Notes: generated by a model from the letters alone, not told the origin. 64,000 nucleotides of DNA from Flavobacterium limicola (GCF_003634755.1 NZ_RBXA01000002.1:310001-374000); one strand, 5' to 3'. Numbered from the stretch's first letter, positions 43,064-52,623 are shown. Translations and numbers: made by a program.

Positions 43064-44749
43064 CTAAAATCCAACTGCTTTATCGTCTCCTCTAAAATCA
43101 GCACCACCTTCGAGTTTTTTATTTGGTAAAACCAAAATGGCATCCACTTTTCCTATTACGGGAGTCGTTTTCTCATTGATAAGATATCCTTTAGATTTCA
43201 AGGTTTCAAAAGTTTTAGTGTCGAAAGTATTAGGCTCAAAAGTGATTAAATCCGGCAACCATTGATGGTGAAAACGAGGTGCATTCACAGCTTCCTGCAT
43301 ACTCAACCGATACTCGTAAACATTTAATATCGTTTGCAATACCGATGTGATAATTGTAGAACCACCCGGAGAACCCACAACCATAAATAATTTTCCTTTT
43401 TTCTCCACAATTGTTGGCGTCATGGAACTCAACATTCTTTTTTGTGGCGCGATACTGTTAGCTTCATTTCCCACCAATCCAAACATATTGGGTTCACCTG
43501 GTTTGGCACTGAAATCATCCATTTCATTATTAAGGAAAAAGCCCAATTCATCACAATAATATTTTGAACCATACCCGTCGTTCAATGTTGTAGTTGATGA
43601 AACCGCATTACCAAATTGATCTACAATTGAATAATGGGTGGTCTCCGTACTTTCATTATACGTTACTTTTCCTTCTTTAATATCCGATGATAAGGTGGCT
43701 TTTTCAAAACTAAAATTCGACATCCTTTGTTTCAAATATTTATCTGCCATTAAAGCTTTTAAAGGAATTTTCACAAAATCCGGATCACCCAGATAATAAC
43801 TTCTATCGGCATACGCTCTTCTTTCTGCTTCTACAATAACTTGAATGGCTTCGGTAGAATTATGACCCATTTTAGCCAAGTCATAAGGCGCAATCATTTT
43901 GAATATTTCAGCCAGACATATTCCGCCGCTGCTGGGTGGAGGCATTGAGATTATCTTTAAATCCTTGTAATCAAAAGTAAGCGGCATTCTCCATTTGGCT
44001 TCATATTTGGACAAATCTTCCAAAGTAATTATTGCTCCTTTTTCCTGAAGGTATTTGACTAATATTTTAGCTGTTTCTCCTTTGTAAAATTCATCTCTGC
44101 CATTTTTTGAAATTCTTTTTAAGGTAGTTGCCAGCGCAGGATATTGAATGACATCATTTTCTTTGAAAGCATTTGCAAATAATGTTTTATCGCCATTTAC
44201 TTTTATGATTTTGTCTCGATACGCAGCTAATCTATCTTCTTGTTTTTTGGTAACAATAACTCCTTTTTCGGCTAATGCAATTACGGGTTTTAGAATTTCT
44301 TCAATTGGTAATGAACCCAATTTTTTATGAACTGCAAAAACGCCGGCAATTGTTCCGGGAACTCCAATGGCAAGAGGAGATTCGGTACTTTTTCCTTTAA
44401 TGACATTTCCTTTTTCGTCCAGAAACATATCTTTAGTTGCAGCTAATGGCGCTTTTTCTCGATAATCCAAAGAACCAATTTCTCCGTTTGCTTTTCGATA
44501 CACCATAAAACCGCCACCTCCCAGATTTCCTGCAAACGGATAGGCTACAGCCAAAGCCAATTCGGTAGCAACCATCGCATCAAAAGCATTTCCGCCTTTT
44601 TTCATGATTTCAACTCCAATTTTGGAAGCTTCTTCCCTTGCGGAAACCACCATCGCCTGACTTGCAACTTCCCCAGTGGGCTGAATCATATTTTTTTGGG
44701 TTTTACAACCAATTGACAAAACACTCAATAGAATAATAATTTTTTTCAT
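43064..44749 (-). CDS. ggt: Gamma-glutamyltransferase lipoprotein, copy 2
   Basis: The product has 561 residues from the ATG at 44749. A longer frame from 44824 would put the signal peptide internally and overlap the upstream copy. The lipobox is VLSIGC. The heavy subunit covers about 1-370. The autocatalytic cleavage Thr and nucleophile is in ESTETTHYSIVDQFGNAVS, and the small subunit runs to the end with SSMTPTIVEK and GSPGGSTIITS. GGT hydrolyses glutathione or transfers its glutamyl group in the periplasm. It is the tandem paralogue of the gene at 44766-46451. Confidence 0.93.
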   Translation of the reverse strand: MKKIIILLSVLSIGCKTQKNMIQPTGEVASQAMVVSAREEASKIGVEIMKKGGNAFDAMVATELALAVAYPFAGNLGGGGFMVYRKANGEIGSLDYREKAPLAATKDMFLDEKGNVIKGKSTESPLAIGVPGTIAGVFAVHKKLGSLPIEEILKPVIALAEKGVIVTKKQEDRLAAYRDKIIKVNGDKTLFANAFKENDVIQYPALATTLKRISKNGRDEFYKGETAKILVKYLQEKGAIITLEDLSKYEAKWRMPLTFDYKDLKIISMPPPSSGGICLAEIFKMIAPYDLAKMGHNSTEAIQVIVEAERRAYADRSYYLGDPDFVKIPLKALMADKYLKQRMSNFSFEKATLSSDIKEGKVTYNESTETTHYSIVDQFGNAVSSTTTLNDGYGSKYYCDELGFFLNNEMDDFSAKPGEPNMFGLVGNEANSIAPQKRMLSSMTPTIVEKKGKLFMVVGSPGGSTIITSVLQTILNVYEYRLSMQEAVNAPRFHHQWLPDLITFEPNTFDTKTFETLKSKGYLINEKTTPVIGKVDAILVLPNKKLEGGADFRGDDKAVGF

Positions 44750-44765
44750 TCGAAATAGTATAAAT

Positions 44766-46451
44766 TTAAAAACCAACGGCTTTGTTATCGCCTCTTTTGT
44801 CAGCGCCACCTTCCAGTTTTCCATTTGGTAATATCAAAATCGCGTCTACTTCACCAATGATTTCTTTGTTTTTTTCATTAATGATATATCCTTTTTTCTT
44901 TAAACCATTCAATAATTCTTTATCGAAAGAATTGGGTTCAAAAGTAATTTCATCAGGCATCCATTGATGGTGAAAACGAGGTGCATTTACCGCTTCTTGC
45001 ATACTCATATCAAATTCATACACATTCAATATCGTTTGCAACACCGATGTGATAATGGTGGAACCTCCCGGGGTTCCTACAACCATGAAAAGTTTGTTGT
45101 CTTTTTCTACAATCGTTGGCGTCATGGAACTCAACATTCTTTTTCCCGGCGCAATGCTGTTAGCTTCACTTCCAGTAAGTCCATATAAGTTGGGAACTCC
45201 AGGTTTGGCGCTGAAATCGTCCATTTGATTATTTAAAAAGAAACCCAACTCGTCGCAATATATTTTGGAACCATAATTATCATTCAAAGTAGTCGTTGCC
45301 GAAACTGAATTTCCTTTTGAATCCACAATAGAATAATGCGTGGTTTGGTTGCTTTCGTATCCTTTAATTTTTCCATGTGCAATATCCGAAGATTTAGAAG
45401 CTTGATCGAATGAAAAATCATTCATCCTTTTTTCTAAATAAGATGGACTTAGCAATTCTTTTACTGGAAGTTTTACAAAGTCAGGATCGCCTAAAAAGTA
45501 ATTCCTGTCGGCATACGCTCGTCGTTCTGCTTCTGTAATTACTTGAATTGTTTTTACGCTGTTGTGTCCCATTTGCGAAAGGTTGAAAGGCTCAATCATT
45601 TTCATGATTTGATTAAGACAAATTCCGCCACTGCTTGGAGGAGACATCGAAGTGATTTTTAAATTTTTATATTGAAAAGTAATTGGAGTTCGCCATTTTG
45701 CATTATAACTGTTTAAATCTTCAATTGTAGTATTTCCCCCTTTTTTAGCCAGAAAAGAAACTAACTTTTGGGCAGTTTCTCCTTTGTAAAACTCATCCCG
45801 ACCGTTTTGGGCAATTCGTTTTAATGTTGCTGCTAGTGCAGTATATTTTATGGTATCATTTTCTTTATATGCTTTGGAAAACAAACTATTCTTACCATTA
45901 CTTTTTTTAAAGGAAGCTCTATAATAAGCCAAACTTTCAGCTTGAAATTTAGTGACAATAACACCTCTTTCGGCCAAAGCAATTACAGGTTCCAGAATTT
46001 CACTTATGGGTAAAGAACCATATTTTTTGTGGACTTCAAATATTCCGGCAATCGTACCCGGAATTCCCGATGCCAAAGCAGTTGCAGTGCTTTTTCCTTC
46101 AATTACATTTCCTTTTTCGTCAAGAAACATGTCTTTTGAGGCTGCTAAAGGTGCTTTTTCTCTATAATCGATAGCACCCGTTTCGCCATTGGCTTTTCTG
46201 AAAACCATGAAACCACCACCGCCAATATTTCCCGCCTGTGGATGTGAAACCGCCAAAGCCAATTCTGTGGCAACCATCGCATCAAAAGCGTTTCCGCCTT
46301 TTTTCATGATTTCCATTCCAATTTGCGAAGCTTCTTCACGAGCAGAAACGACCATAGCTTTTGAAGTCACTAAACCAGTAGGTTCTACCGTTTTTTCATT
46401 CGATTTACAACCCAAAACAGCTAAGGCAAGTAGGAAAATTATTTTTTTCAT
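44766..46451 (-). CDS. ggt: Gamma-glutamyltransferase lipoprotein, copy 1
   Basis: The product has 561 residues with a lipobox LAVLGC. The nucleophile Thr is in SNQTTHYSIVDSKGNSVS and the substrate-binding GTPGGSTIITS is present. It matches the downstream copy along its whole length, with the same length and the same junctions, so the pair arose by tandem duplication. The two differ mostly in surface loops, which may reflect different acceptors or expression. The start overlaps the end of the ACP phosphodiesterase gene by four bases. Confidence 0.94.
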   Translation of the reverse strand: MKKIIFLLALAVLGCKSNEKTVEPTGLVTSKAMVVSAREEASQIGMEIMKKGGNAFDAMVATELALAVSHPQAGNIGGGGFMVFRKANGETGAIDYREKAPLAASKDMFLDEKGNVIEGKSTATALASGIPGTIAGIFEVHKKYGSLPISEILEPVIALAERGVIVTKFQAESLAYYRASFKKSNGKNSLFSKAYKENDTIKYTALAATLKRIAQNGRDEFYKGETAQKLVSFLAKKGGNTTIEDLNSYNAKWRTPITFQYKNLKITSMSPPSSGGICLNQIMKMIEPFNLSQMGHNSVKTIQVITEAERRAYADRNYFLGDPDFVKLPVKELLSPSYLEKRMNDFSFDQASKSSDIAHGKIKGYESNQTTHYSIVDSKGNSVSATTTLNDNYGSKIYCDELGFFLNNQMDDFSAKPGVPNLYGLTGSEANSIAPGKRMLSSMTPTIVEKDNKLFMVVGTPGGSTIITSVLQTILNVYEFDMSMQEAVNAPRFHHQWMPDEITFEPNSFDKELLNGLKKKGYIINEKNKEIIGEVDAILILPNGKLEGGADKRGDNKAVGF

Positions 46452-47032
46452 AAAATGGTTATTTTAGTATTTGAATGTGCGATTAATTCCTCGAAAAACT
46501 CTCTGAAATGAGCTTCGAATTCCGAGTAATATTCAGTTAGTTCCTGAGTGGCAAAACGCATTTTAGATTCGTTTTTGGTGCGTTGGTCCATTTGAGTTAA
46601 AATCCGATGGATTCCTTCAATCGTTTGATAACTCACCAGCCAATTGTGTTCAATCATATAAGGCATCATTCCCTTAGTTCTCTCCGAAAGAATACTGTGA
46701 TTGTCGTGCAAAGATTGGTAAAAGCGTTCTACAAATTCTTCTAACTTTTCATCAGAATATGTATTCCAGTTTTTAGCTAAAAAATGATCGTAAAAAACAT
46801 CCACAATTACACCTGCATAATGATGGTATTTCTCATGTAGTTTTTTGGTGCTTTGCCTGAAAATGGGATGTGCATCAGTAAAAGTGTCAATGGCACGATG
46901 CAGAATAATTCCTTTCTGAATTTCTAAAGGATAACTTTCAAAATGCTTCCCCCGAATTCCATCGGCCATAAAATTGCCAATTTTGATTAAATCATTGTCA
47001 CCGGAAAGATAGATGTGTGCTAGAAAATTCAT
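46448..47032 (-). CDS. acpH: Acyl carrier protein phosphodiesterase
   Basis: The product has 194 residues, helical, HD-like. The opening NFLAHIYLSGDNDLIKIGNFMADGIRG is the AcpH hallmark, with metal-binding His/Asp residues in HRAIDTFTDAHPIFRQ and YHHYAGVIVDVFYDHFLA. AcpH removes 4'-phosphopantetheine from acyl carrier protein. It is the first gene of the minus-strand run and overlaps the GGT gene by four bases. glmM starts divergently 119 bp away. Confidence 0.92.
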   Translation of the reverse strand: MNFLAHIYLSGDNDLIKIGNFMADGIRGKHFESYPLEIQKGIILHRAIDTFTDAHPIFRQSTKKLHEKYHHYAGVIVDVFYDHFLAKNWNTYSDEKLEEFVERFYQSLHDNHSILSERTKGMMPYMIEHNWLVSYQTIEGIHRILTQMDQRTKNESKMRFATQELTEYYSEFEAHFREFFEELIAHSNTKITIL

Positions 47033-47074
47033 TCGCCTAATTTAGGAATTTAAATGATGAATTTTGAATTCTTA

Positions 47075-47107
47075 TTGACTTTTATAAACCGTCAATTATT
47101 ATATTTG
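47075..47107 (+). promoter_or_regulatory. glmM promoter, Bacteroidota type
   Basis: TTG at 47075-47077 is followed after 22 bases by a perfect TATATTTG (-7 box, 47100-47107). The start codon of glmM lies 44 bp further on. Confidence 0.75.
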
Positions 47108-47151
47108 TGAGCAATTTAAAATTTATAATTCAAAAATTAAAATAATAATCA

Positions 47152-48540
47152 ATGACATTAATAAAATCAATATCGGGAATTCGTGGAACAATAGGAGGTA
47201 AAGTAGGTGATAATCTGACGCCTGTTGATGCCGTTAAATTTGCTTCGGCTTATGGAACTTGGTTGAAAAAATATATTGGTAAAGAAAAAATTACTGTTGT
47301 TGTAGGTCGTGATGCTCGTATTTCAGGACCAATGATTCACAATTTAGTGGTAAATACTTTAATTGGTTTAGGAATTGACGTGATTGATTTGGGGCTTTCG
47401 ACAACACCAACTGTTGAAGTGGCTGTTCCTTTAGAAAAAGCCGAAGGCGGAATTATCCTTACCGCTTCTCACAATCCAAAACAATGGAATGCCTTGAAAT
47501 TATTGAACGAAAAAGGAGAATTCCTGAATGGAGAAGAAGGACTAAAAATTCTTGAAATTGCTGAAGCGGAAGCTTTCGATTTCTCGGATGTGGATGATTT
47601 AGGTGAAATTATGATTAACGATGCTTATATGGACATTCATATTGACGAGGTTTTGAATTTGCCTTTGGTAGATGTTGATGCCGTTAAAGCTGCTAAATTT
47701 AAAGTGGTTGTGGATGGTGTAAATTCTTCGGGTGGAATTATTATCCCAAGATTATTGGAATTAATGGGCGTTGAAGTAGTAGAATTATATTGTGAACCTA
47801 ATGGTCATTTTCCTCATAATCCAGAACCATTGAAAGAACATTTGACTGATATATCCGAATTGGTTGTCAAAGAAAAAGCGGATTTAGGAATTGTTGTGGA
47901 TCCTGATGTGGATCGTTTGGCTTTCATTTGCGAAGACGGTGAAATGTTTGGTGAAGAATATACTTTGGTGGCTTGCGCCGATTATGTATTGAGTAAAACA
48001 CCAGGAAATACGGTATCGAATATGTCGTCTTCTCGTGCGTTGCGTGATGTGACAAATGCTCATAACGGAAGCTATGAGGCTAGTGCCGTAGGCGAGGTGA
48101 ATGTAGTCGAGTTGATGAAAAAGAATAACGCTGTAATAGGTGGTGAAGGAAACGGCGGAATCATTTATCCTGAGCTGCATTACGGTCGTGATAGTTTGGT
48201 GGGTGTGGCGCTGTTTTTAACGCATTTGGCCAACAAAAAAATGACAGTTTCTGCTTTGCGTGCTTCTTATCCTGAATATTATATGAGCAAAAACAAAATC
48301 GAATTGACACCACAAATTGATGTCGATGCTATTCTTGTTGCGATGACGGAAAAATATAAAAACGAAGACATTACCACAATTGACGGTGTGAAAATTGACT
48401 TTGCTGAAAATTGGGTTCACTTGAGAAAATCGAATACGGAGCCAATTATTCGTATTTATACGGAAGCGGCTTCACAAGAAAAAGCAGATGCTTTGGCGCT
48501 TAGAATCATTGACGAAATAAAAGCAGTGGCTGGAATATAA
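47152..48540 (+). CDS. glmM: Phosphoglucosamine mutase
   Basis: The product has 462 residues and four phosphohexomutase domains. Phosphoserine loop: ILTASHNPKQWNALK (Ser near residue 104). Metal-binding loop: DPDVDRLAF. Sugar-binding loop: GGEGNGGIIYPE, where GEGNGG is the GlmM-type signature. Phosphate-binding loop: LRKSNTEPIIRIY. It converts glucosamine-6-phosphate to glucosamine-1-phosphate for peptidoglycan and lipopolysaccharide precursors. It is the first plus-strand gene in the window and has its own promoter and terminator. A broader phosphomannomutase activity is possible. Confidence 0.93.
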   Translation: MTLIKSISGIRGTIGGKVGDNLTPVDAVKFASAYGTWLKKYIGKEKITVVVGRDARISGPMIHNLVVNTLIGLGIDVIDLGLSTTPTVEVAVPLEKAEGGIILTASHNPKQWNALKLLNEKGEFLNGEEGLKILEIAEAEAFDFSDVDDLGEIMINDAYMDIHIDEVLNLPLVDVDAVKAAKFKVVVDGVNSSGGIIIPRLLELMGVEVVELYCEPNGHFPHNPEPLKEHLTDISELVVKEKADLGIVVDPDVDRLAFICEDGEMFGEEYTLVACADYVLSKTPGNTVSNMSSSRALRDVTNAHNGSYEASAVGEVNVVELMKKNNAVIGGEGNGGIIYPELHYGRDSLVGVALFLTHLANKKMTVSALRASYPEYYMSKNKIELTPQIDVDAILVAMTEKYKNEDITTIDGVKIDFAENWVHLRKSNTEPIIRIYTEAASQEKADALALRIIDEIKAVAGI

Positions 48541-48562
48541 TCACGCATTTTTATATAAAAAG

Positions 48563-48596
48563 AACCCTTTCAGAATAGCATTTGAAAGGGTTTTTT
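48563..48596 (+). terminator. glmM terminator
   Basis: An AACCCTTTCA/TGAAAGGGTT stem with a ten-base loop, followed by a T run, 23 bp after the stop. Confidence 0.85.
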
Positions 48597-48616
48597 CGTT
48601 TGAGATATGATGGTCT

Positions 48617-48664
48617 GCCTTTTGGATTAAAATTATTGAAGACAATAATTTTAATCCAAAAGGC
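48617..48664. repeat. Perfect 22-bp inverted repeat with a four-base spacer
   Basis: GCCTTTTGGATTAAAATTAT plus TG, spacer AAGA, then the exact complement. It is not followed by a T tract in either direction, so it is not a standard terminator. It lies between the glmM terminator and the zincin lipoprotein. Confidence 0.9.
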
Positions 48665-48743
48665 GTTAGTTTTCGTAAATGAATAAAAACATATAATTTA
48701 TGTTATATTAAGATAGTATCAATACTCCTAATTTAAAAAAACT

Positions 48744-49520
48744 TTGAAAAAAATATTTACATTACTCGCAATTGTTTTGTTCCTCTCAGTAGCATCCTGT
48801 TCAAAAGAAGATGATCCCTTAAATAATCCAGTTGCAATAAATCCTAATACGAATAAACAACAAACAGGAAGTTCTTCCAACGATTTATTGTCTGATAAAA
48901 AGTTCAAGAGCATGGTTATTGAAGTAGTCTATGTAGCCGGTTTTGAACCAAGTACTACAGCTATTAATAATTTTGTAAACTTTCTTACAGCAAGAACATA
49001 CAAGCCAAACGGAATTCGTATTATAAAACGTTCTATAGCATCTCCGGGGAATTCACCTTATACTAATGAGGAGATTACAAGTATTGAAGATGTAAACAGA
49101 ACTAAATACAATAATACTGATGAAATAGCGGTTTGGGCATTTTTTGCAGATGGAAAATCTTCAAAAGACACTGATACGTCAGTTATTCTGGGAACGGCTT
49201 ATAGAAATACTTCTTTTGTTATTTTCCAGCAAACCATTCAAGGTCTTAGTGACAGCCCATTTGAACCCAACAGAAGTTTATTAGAAACCACCGTAATCAC
49301 TCATGAGTTCGGGCACATATTAGGATTGACTAATCTTGGCACGGCTTTGCAAAGCAATCACGAAGACGCAGAACATCCAAAACATTGTATTGAAAAAACG
49401 TGTTTAATGTATTGGTCATCTGAAATTGGAGGAGGAATTGGGAATATGGTTTCAGGTGGTTCAGCTCCACAATTAGATGCGCAATGTATTGCAGATCTTC
49501 GTGCCAATGGAGGGAAATAA
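48744..49520 (+). CDS. Zincin-like metalloprotease lipoprotein with TTG start
   Basis: The product has 258 residues from a TTG codon. No ATG precedes it, and the signal peptide (KKIFTLLAIVLFLSVASC) begins exactly there, so TTG is the real start. A lipobox Cys is followed by an Asn/Ser-rich linker. The catalytic-like segment TTVITHEFGHILGLTNLGT carries HEFGHILGL, an HExxHxxGxxx-type zinc motif with Glu as catalytic base, and a Met-turn-like CLMYWSSEIGGG follows. It is predicted to be a surface- or periplasm-exposed metalloprotease of the archaemetzincin/metzincin-like group. Four cysteines in the second half may form disulphides. Confidence 0.82.
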   Translation: MKKIFTLLAIVLFLSVASCSKEDDPLNNPVAINPNTNKQQTGSSSNDLLSDKKFKSMVIEVVYVAGFEPSTTAINNFVNFLTARTYKPNGIRIIKRSIASPGNSPYTNEEITSIEDVNRTKYNNTDEIAVWAFFADGKSSKDTDTSVILGTAYRNTSFVIFQQTIQGLSDSPFEPNRSLLETTVITHEFGHILGLTNLGTALQSNHEDAEHPKHCIEKTCLMYWSSEIGGGIGNMVSGGSAPQLDAQCIADLRANGGK

Positions 49521-49614
49521 AAGTAATATTATAATTGATTTGTTTTTTAAAAAGAATGCTCAAGAATATTTCTTGGGCATTTTCTATATTTTTCCAAAGA
49601 GGATTAACCTATTT

Positions 49615-50511
49615 TCAGAAAGAGACTTTGTAAATTATTCCAGCGGTAAATCCCCGAGTTAGTCCATCAGGGCGAACCTCTCGAACTACAAATGGTGTGG
49701 CCAGAGATAATTCGATGCTGTTTTTAACATTAATTGCATACGCGCCAATTATGTTTCCGTTTATGGTCAAACCATCAGAGTTTTTTATCGTTTCTCTTTG
49801 TCCAAAAGCATTCTCAAAACTATCTTCTCCTAAGTGATAAATAAATAAAACATTGGGTTTAAAAGTGAATTTTTTATTAGCGGTTTGAAACGTATATGTG
49901 GTTCGAAACAAAGCATCTGATTTTCTTTCCAATAAATTAGTGGAAGGAAAATCATCTGTATTAGAAAATTCCTTGAAATACGAATTTTTATTGTTATTGA
50001 AAACAGGAATTTGAACGGCCGTATTAAAATCCCATTTTTTATAATTAAGATTAAGGCCTGCAATGAAATCAAAAGTTCCCAAACTAGATTGATAGTCTAA
50101 AGGAAGTGAAAACTCATTTATTTTAAGATTTGAACTCGTAAAAGGGATTTTGAAACCCACAAGTGAGCTCCATTGTGTATTCGTTTTTGGTTTCCAATTG
50201 TAATTTCCTATCAAATAAGCATCACCAAAAGCGCCTCGTTCACCAAAACTGCCCCTTGCAACAGAATACGTAATTTTAGAACTTAGTGACAATTGTTCGT
50301 TTATAGTTCTGGTGTAGGTGATGTAAGGAGAAATATAAGTGACATCTGCTTCGCCTGTACCAAAAATACTACCTATTTCAATGCCGTTTTTTAATTCTTT
50401 ATCTGTCGTTTGAAAACTGTTTCCAATAGAACAAATTCCAGCATCGCTACATCCTTGTGAAAAGGAATTAGAAAACATTCCAAGAGCGATTATTAGCAGT
50501 AGTTTTTTCAT
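49615..50511 (-). CDS. Outer-membrane beta-barrel (transporter-like) protein
   Basis: The product has 298 residues. The signal peptide ends SFSQ, and the mature N-terminus has two cysteines (GCSDAGICSIG). The remainder alternates polar and hydrophobic residues in barrel-strand fashion (VTYISPYITYTRTINEQLSLSSKITY) and ends RGFTAGIIYKVSF with a terminal Phe typical of outer-membrane barrels. It follows the DM13 lipoprotein gene by 10 bp, so the two probably form a complex or pathway. Substrate unknown. Confidence 0.8.
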   Translation of the reverse strand: MKKLLLIIALGMFSNSFSQGCSDAGICSIGNSFQTTDKELKNGIEIGSIFGTGEADVTYISPYITYTRTINEQLSLSSKITYSVARGSFGERGAFGDAYLIGNYNWKPKTNTQWSSLVGFKIPFTSSNLKINEFSLPLDYQSSLGTFDFIAGLNLNYKKWDFNTAVQIPVFNNNKNSYFKEFSNTDDFPSTNLLERKSDALFRTTYTFQTANKKFTFKPNVLFIYHLGEDSFENAFGQRETIKNSDGLTINGNIIGAYAINVKNSIELSLATPFVVREVRPDGLTRGFTAGIIYKVSF

Positions 50512-50521
50512 AAATTAGATT

Positions 50522-50941
50522 TTAATTTTGAGACAATTGCGCTACTGCAAAAAGATGGCTATACTGTTGACAGTGAATAAGCACATATTTATAGCTAGAA
50601 ACATTTACTTGTGTTGGAATTGAATACACTGTAGAAGATGTTAAATTGCCCAGATTTACAAAGTTTGTAGGTGTAGCATTTTTTGATAGGTATACTTTTA
50701 AGTCGGGACCACTGGAAATACTAAAGTTTTCTAAACGCACTTCATTCTGATTTCCATTCAAATAAATTTTAGCCGAACCGCTAACTTTAATTCCTGAGGT
50801 TGGCATGAAATTACCGGTAGCAATAGGAGGAGTATTTTCAGTAATTGGAGAGCTTAACTCAATATCACGGGTCAAATCGCCTTCAACTTCACATGAAAGT
50901 ATTAACAATATAATAGATAGTGCAAAAACAATTTTTTTCAT
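50522..50941 (-). CDS. DM13 domain lipoprotein
   Basis: The product has 139 residues from the ATG at 50941; an earlier ATG at 50971 would put charged residues ahead of the signal peptide. The lipobox is ILLILSC. The DM13 domain covers about 45-139 with the landmark SGPDLKVYLSKNATP and the C-terminal YKYVLIHCQQYSHLFAVAQL, containing the conserved single cysteine proposed to take part in electron transfer. Its role in bacteria is unknown. It is first in a two-gene unit with the beta-barrel protein. Confidence 0.85.
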   Translation of the reverse strand: MKKIVFALSIILLILSCEVEGDLTRDIELSSPITENTPPIATGNFMPTSGIKVSGSAKIYLNGNQNEVRLENFSISSGPDLKVYLSKNATPTNFVNLGNLTSSTVYSIPTQVNVSSYKYVLIHCQQYSHLFAVAQLSQN

Positions 50942-51087
50942 GGTGACAATGTTTTTTGATTTGTTAATCAAATATAAAACGAATCAAAATCACACTTTGT
51001 CAGCTACTTTACATTTGAGAGATGTTTACAAATTTTTTTAAAATCAGTATTAACAAAATTTGAAAAATACTATTTAGTAAAAATCAA

Positions 51088-51095
51088 TATCTTTG
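51088..51095 (+). promoter_or_regulatory. -7 box of the class V aminotransferase gene
   Basis: A perfect TATCTTTG lies 20 bp before the ATG. The nearest TTTG upstream (51059-51062) is 25 bp away, a slightly long spacer. Confidence 0.55.
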
Positions 51096-51114
51096 GACTC
51101 AAATTAGACGTACA

Positions 51115-52602
51115 ATGATTACCAAAGAAGCGCCAACACAATTAGAGCAATACTTTCAACAGTTTCGCGATAACATAATCGGAATAGATCAAGAGTTTGA
51201 ATCTCCTTATGGACAAAAACAAATTATTTATACGGATTGGACGGCGAGTGGTCGTTTGTATCGTCCTATTGAAGAAAAATTAATGAATCAATTTGGTCCT
51301 TTTGTGGCCAATACGCACACAGAAACCACTGTTTCAGGAACTGCCATGACTAAAGCGTATCATCAGGCTCGTCACATTATTAAACATCATGTAAATGCAA
51401 GTACTGATGATGTTTTGATTACTGATGGAACAGGAATGACGGGTGTTGTCAATAAATTTCAACGAATCTTAGGTTTAAAAGTACCCGAAAATTTAAAAAA
51501 TTTCATCACTATTCCAGCCGAAAAGAAACCAATTGTTTTTATTTCGCACATGGAACACCATTCCAATCAAACATCATGGTTGGAGACAATTGCTGATGTT
51601 GAAGTTATTCCTTCAACGGAAGATGGATTGTTCAGCATAGAAAATCTGGAACTTTTATTAGAAAAATATAAAGAACGACCTTTTAAAATAGCTTCTATTA
51701 CTTCATGTTCGAATGTTACGGGAATCAGAACGCCATATCATGAAGTGGCAAAAATAATGCATCAACATAACGGACTCTGTTTCGTTGATTTTGCTTGTTC
51801 AGGTCCTTACGTGAAAATTGATATGCATCCTGAAGATACTGAAAGTTATTTGGATGCTATTTTCTTTTCGCCACATAAATTCCTTGGCGGACCAGGAACT
51901 TGTGGCATTTTAGTATTTAATAAAAAATTATACCAAAATTTAGTTCCGGATAATCCTGGTGGAGGAACCGTAAGTTGGACAAATCCTTGGGGAGAACACA
52001 AATACATCGATAATATTGAAGATAGGGAAGATGGTGGTACTCCTGGTTTTCTTCAGGTCATAAAAACCGCATTGGCTATTCAGTTGAAAGAGCAAATGGG
52101 GATTGAAAATATCTTAAAAAGAGAGCACGAAATAGTAGATTATATTTTCTCGGAATTAGGGAATGTTTCCAATATTAAAATTCTTGCAGGACAGCATCAT
52201 GATAGGCTAGGGGTCATTTCTTTCTTTGTGGAAGATTTACATTTTAACTTGGGTGTGAAATTACTGAATGATAAATTCGGAATTCAAACTCGTGGCGGTT
52301 GCAGTTGCGCGGGAACCTACGGACACTTTTTATTACATGTAGATCAGGAAACCTCTCATAAATTAATTGACGAGATTACGCTTGGAGATTTAATCAAAAA
52401 ACCGGGCTGGATTAGAATGTCTATTCATCCTACAACTACAAATGCTGAAATTGAATTTGTTTGTAACGGAATAAAAGCATTGGCTGAAAACAATAAAACT
52501 TGGGCTTTAGATTACGCATATAATCCTTCTACAAATGAGTTCGTAAATAAGAACGCGCAACCTTTAGAGGATGAATTGGTTAAAAACTGGTTTTCTTTAT
52601 AA
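51115..52602 (+). CDS. Class V aminotransferase (cysteine-desulfurase-like PLP enzyme)
   Basis: The product has 495 residues. The PLP-binding Lys lies in DAIFFSPHKFLGGPGTCG. A conserved Asp/His/aromatic environment appears earlier (ISHMEHHSNQTSWLE, SCSNVTGIRTP, CFVDFACSGPYV). The segment GIQTRGGCSCAGTYGHFLLH near residue 395 has the cysteine-rich loop that in desulfurases carries the sulfur-accepting Cys. This longer subgroup is found in many bacteria and its substrate is not settled. Cytoplasmic, single-gene unit. Confidence 0.88.
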   Translation: MITKEAPTQLEQYFQQFRDNIIGIDQEFESPYGQKQIIYTDWTASGRLYRPIEEKLMNQFGPFVANTHTETTVSGTAMTKAYHQARHIIKHHVNASTDDVLITDGTGMTGVVNKFQRILGLKVPENLKNFITIPAEKKPIVFISHMEHHSNQTSWLETIADVEVIPSTEDGLFSIENLELLLEKYKERPFKIASITSCSNVTGIRTPYHEVAKIMHQHNGLCFVDFACSGPYVKIDMHPEDTESYLDAIFFSPHKFLGGPGTCGILVFNKKLYQNLVPDNPGGGTVSWTNPWGEHKYIDNIEDREDGGTPGFLQVIKTALAIQLKEQMGIENILKREHEIVDYIFSELGNVSNIKILAGQHHDRLGVISFFVEDLHFNLGVKLLNDKFGIQTRGGCSCAGTYGHFLLHVDQETSHKLIDEITLGDLIKKPGWIRMSIHPTTTNAEIEFVCNGIKALAENNKTWALDYAYNPSTNEFVNKNAQPLEDELVKNWFSL

Positions 52603-52623
52603 CAGAATTTAACTTTTAAAAAT

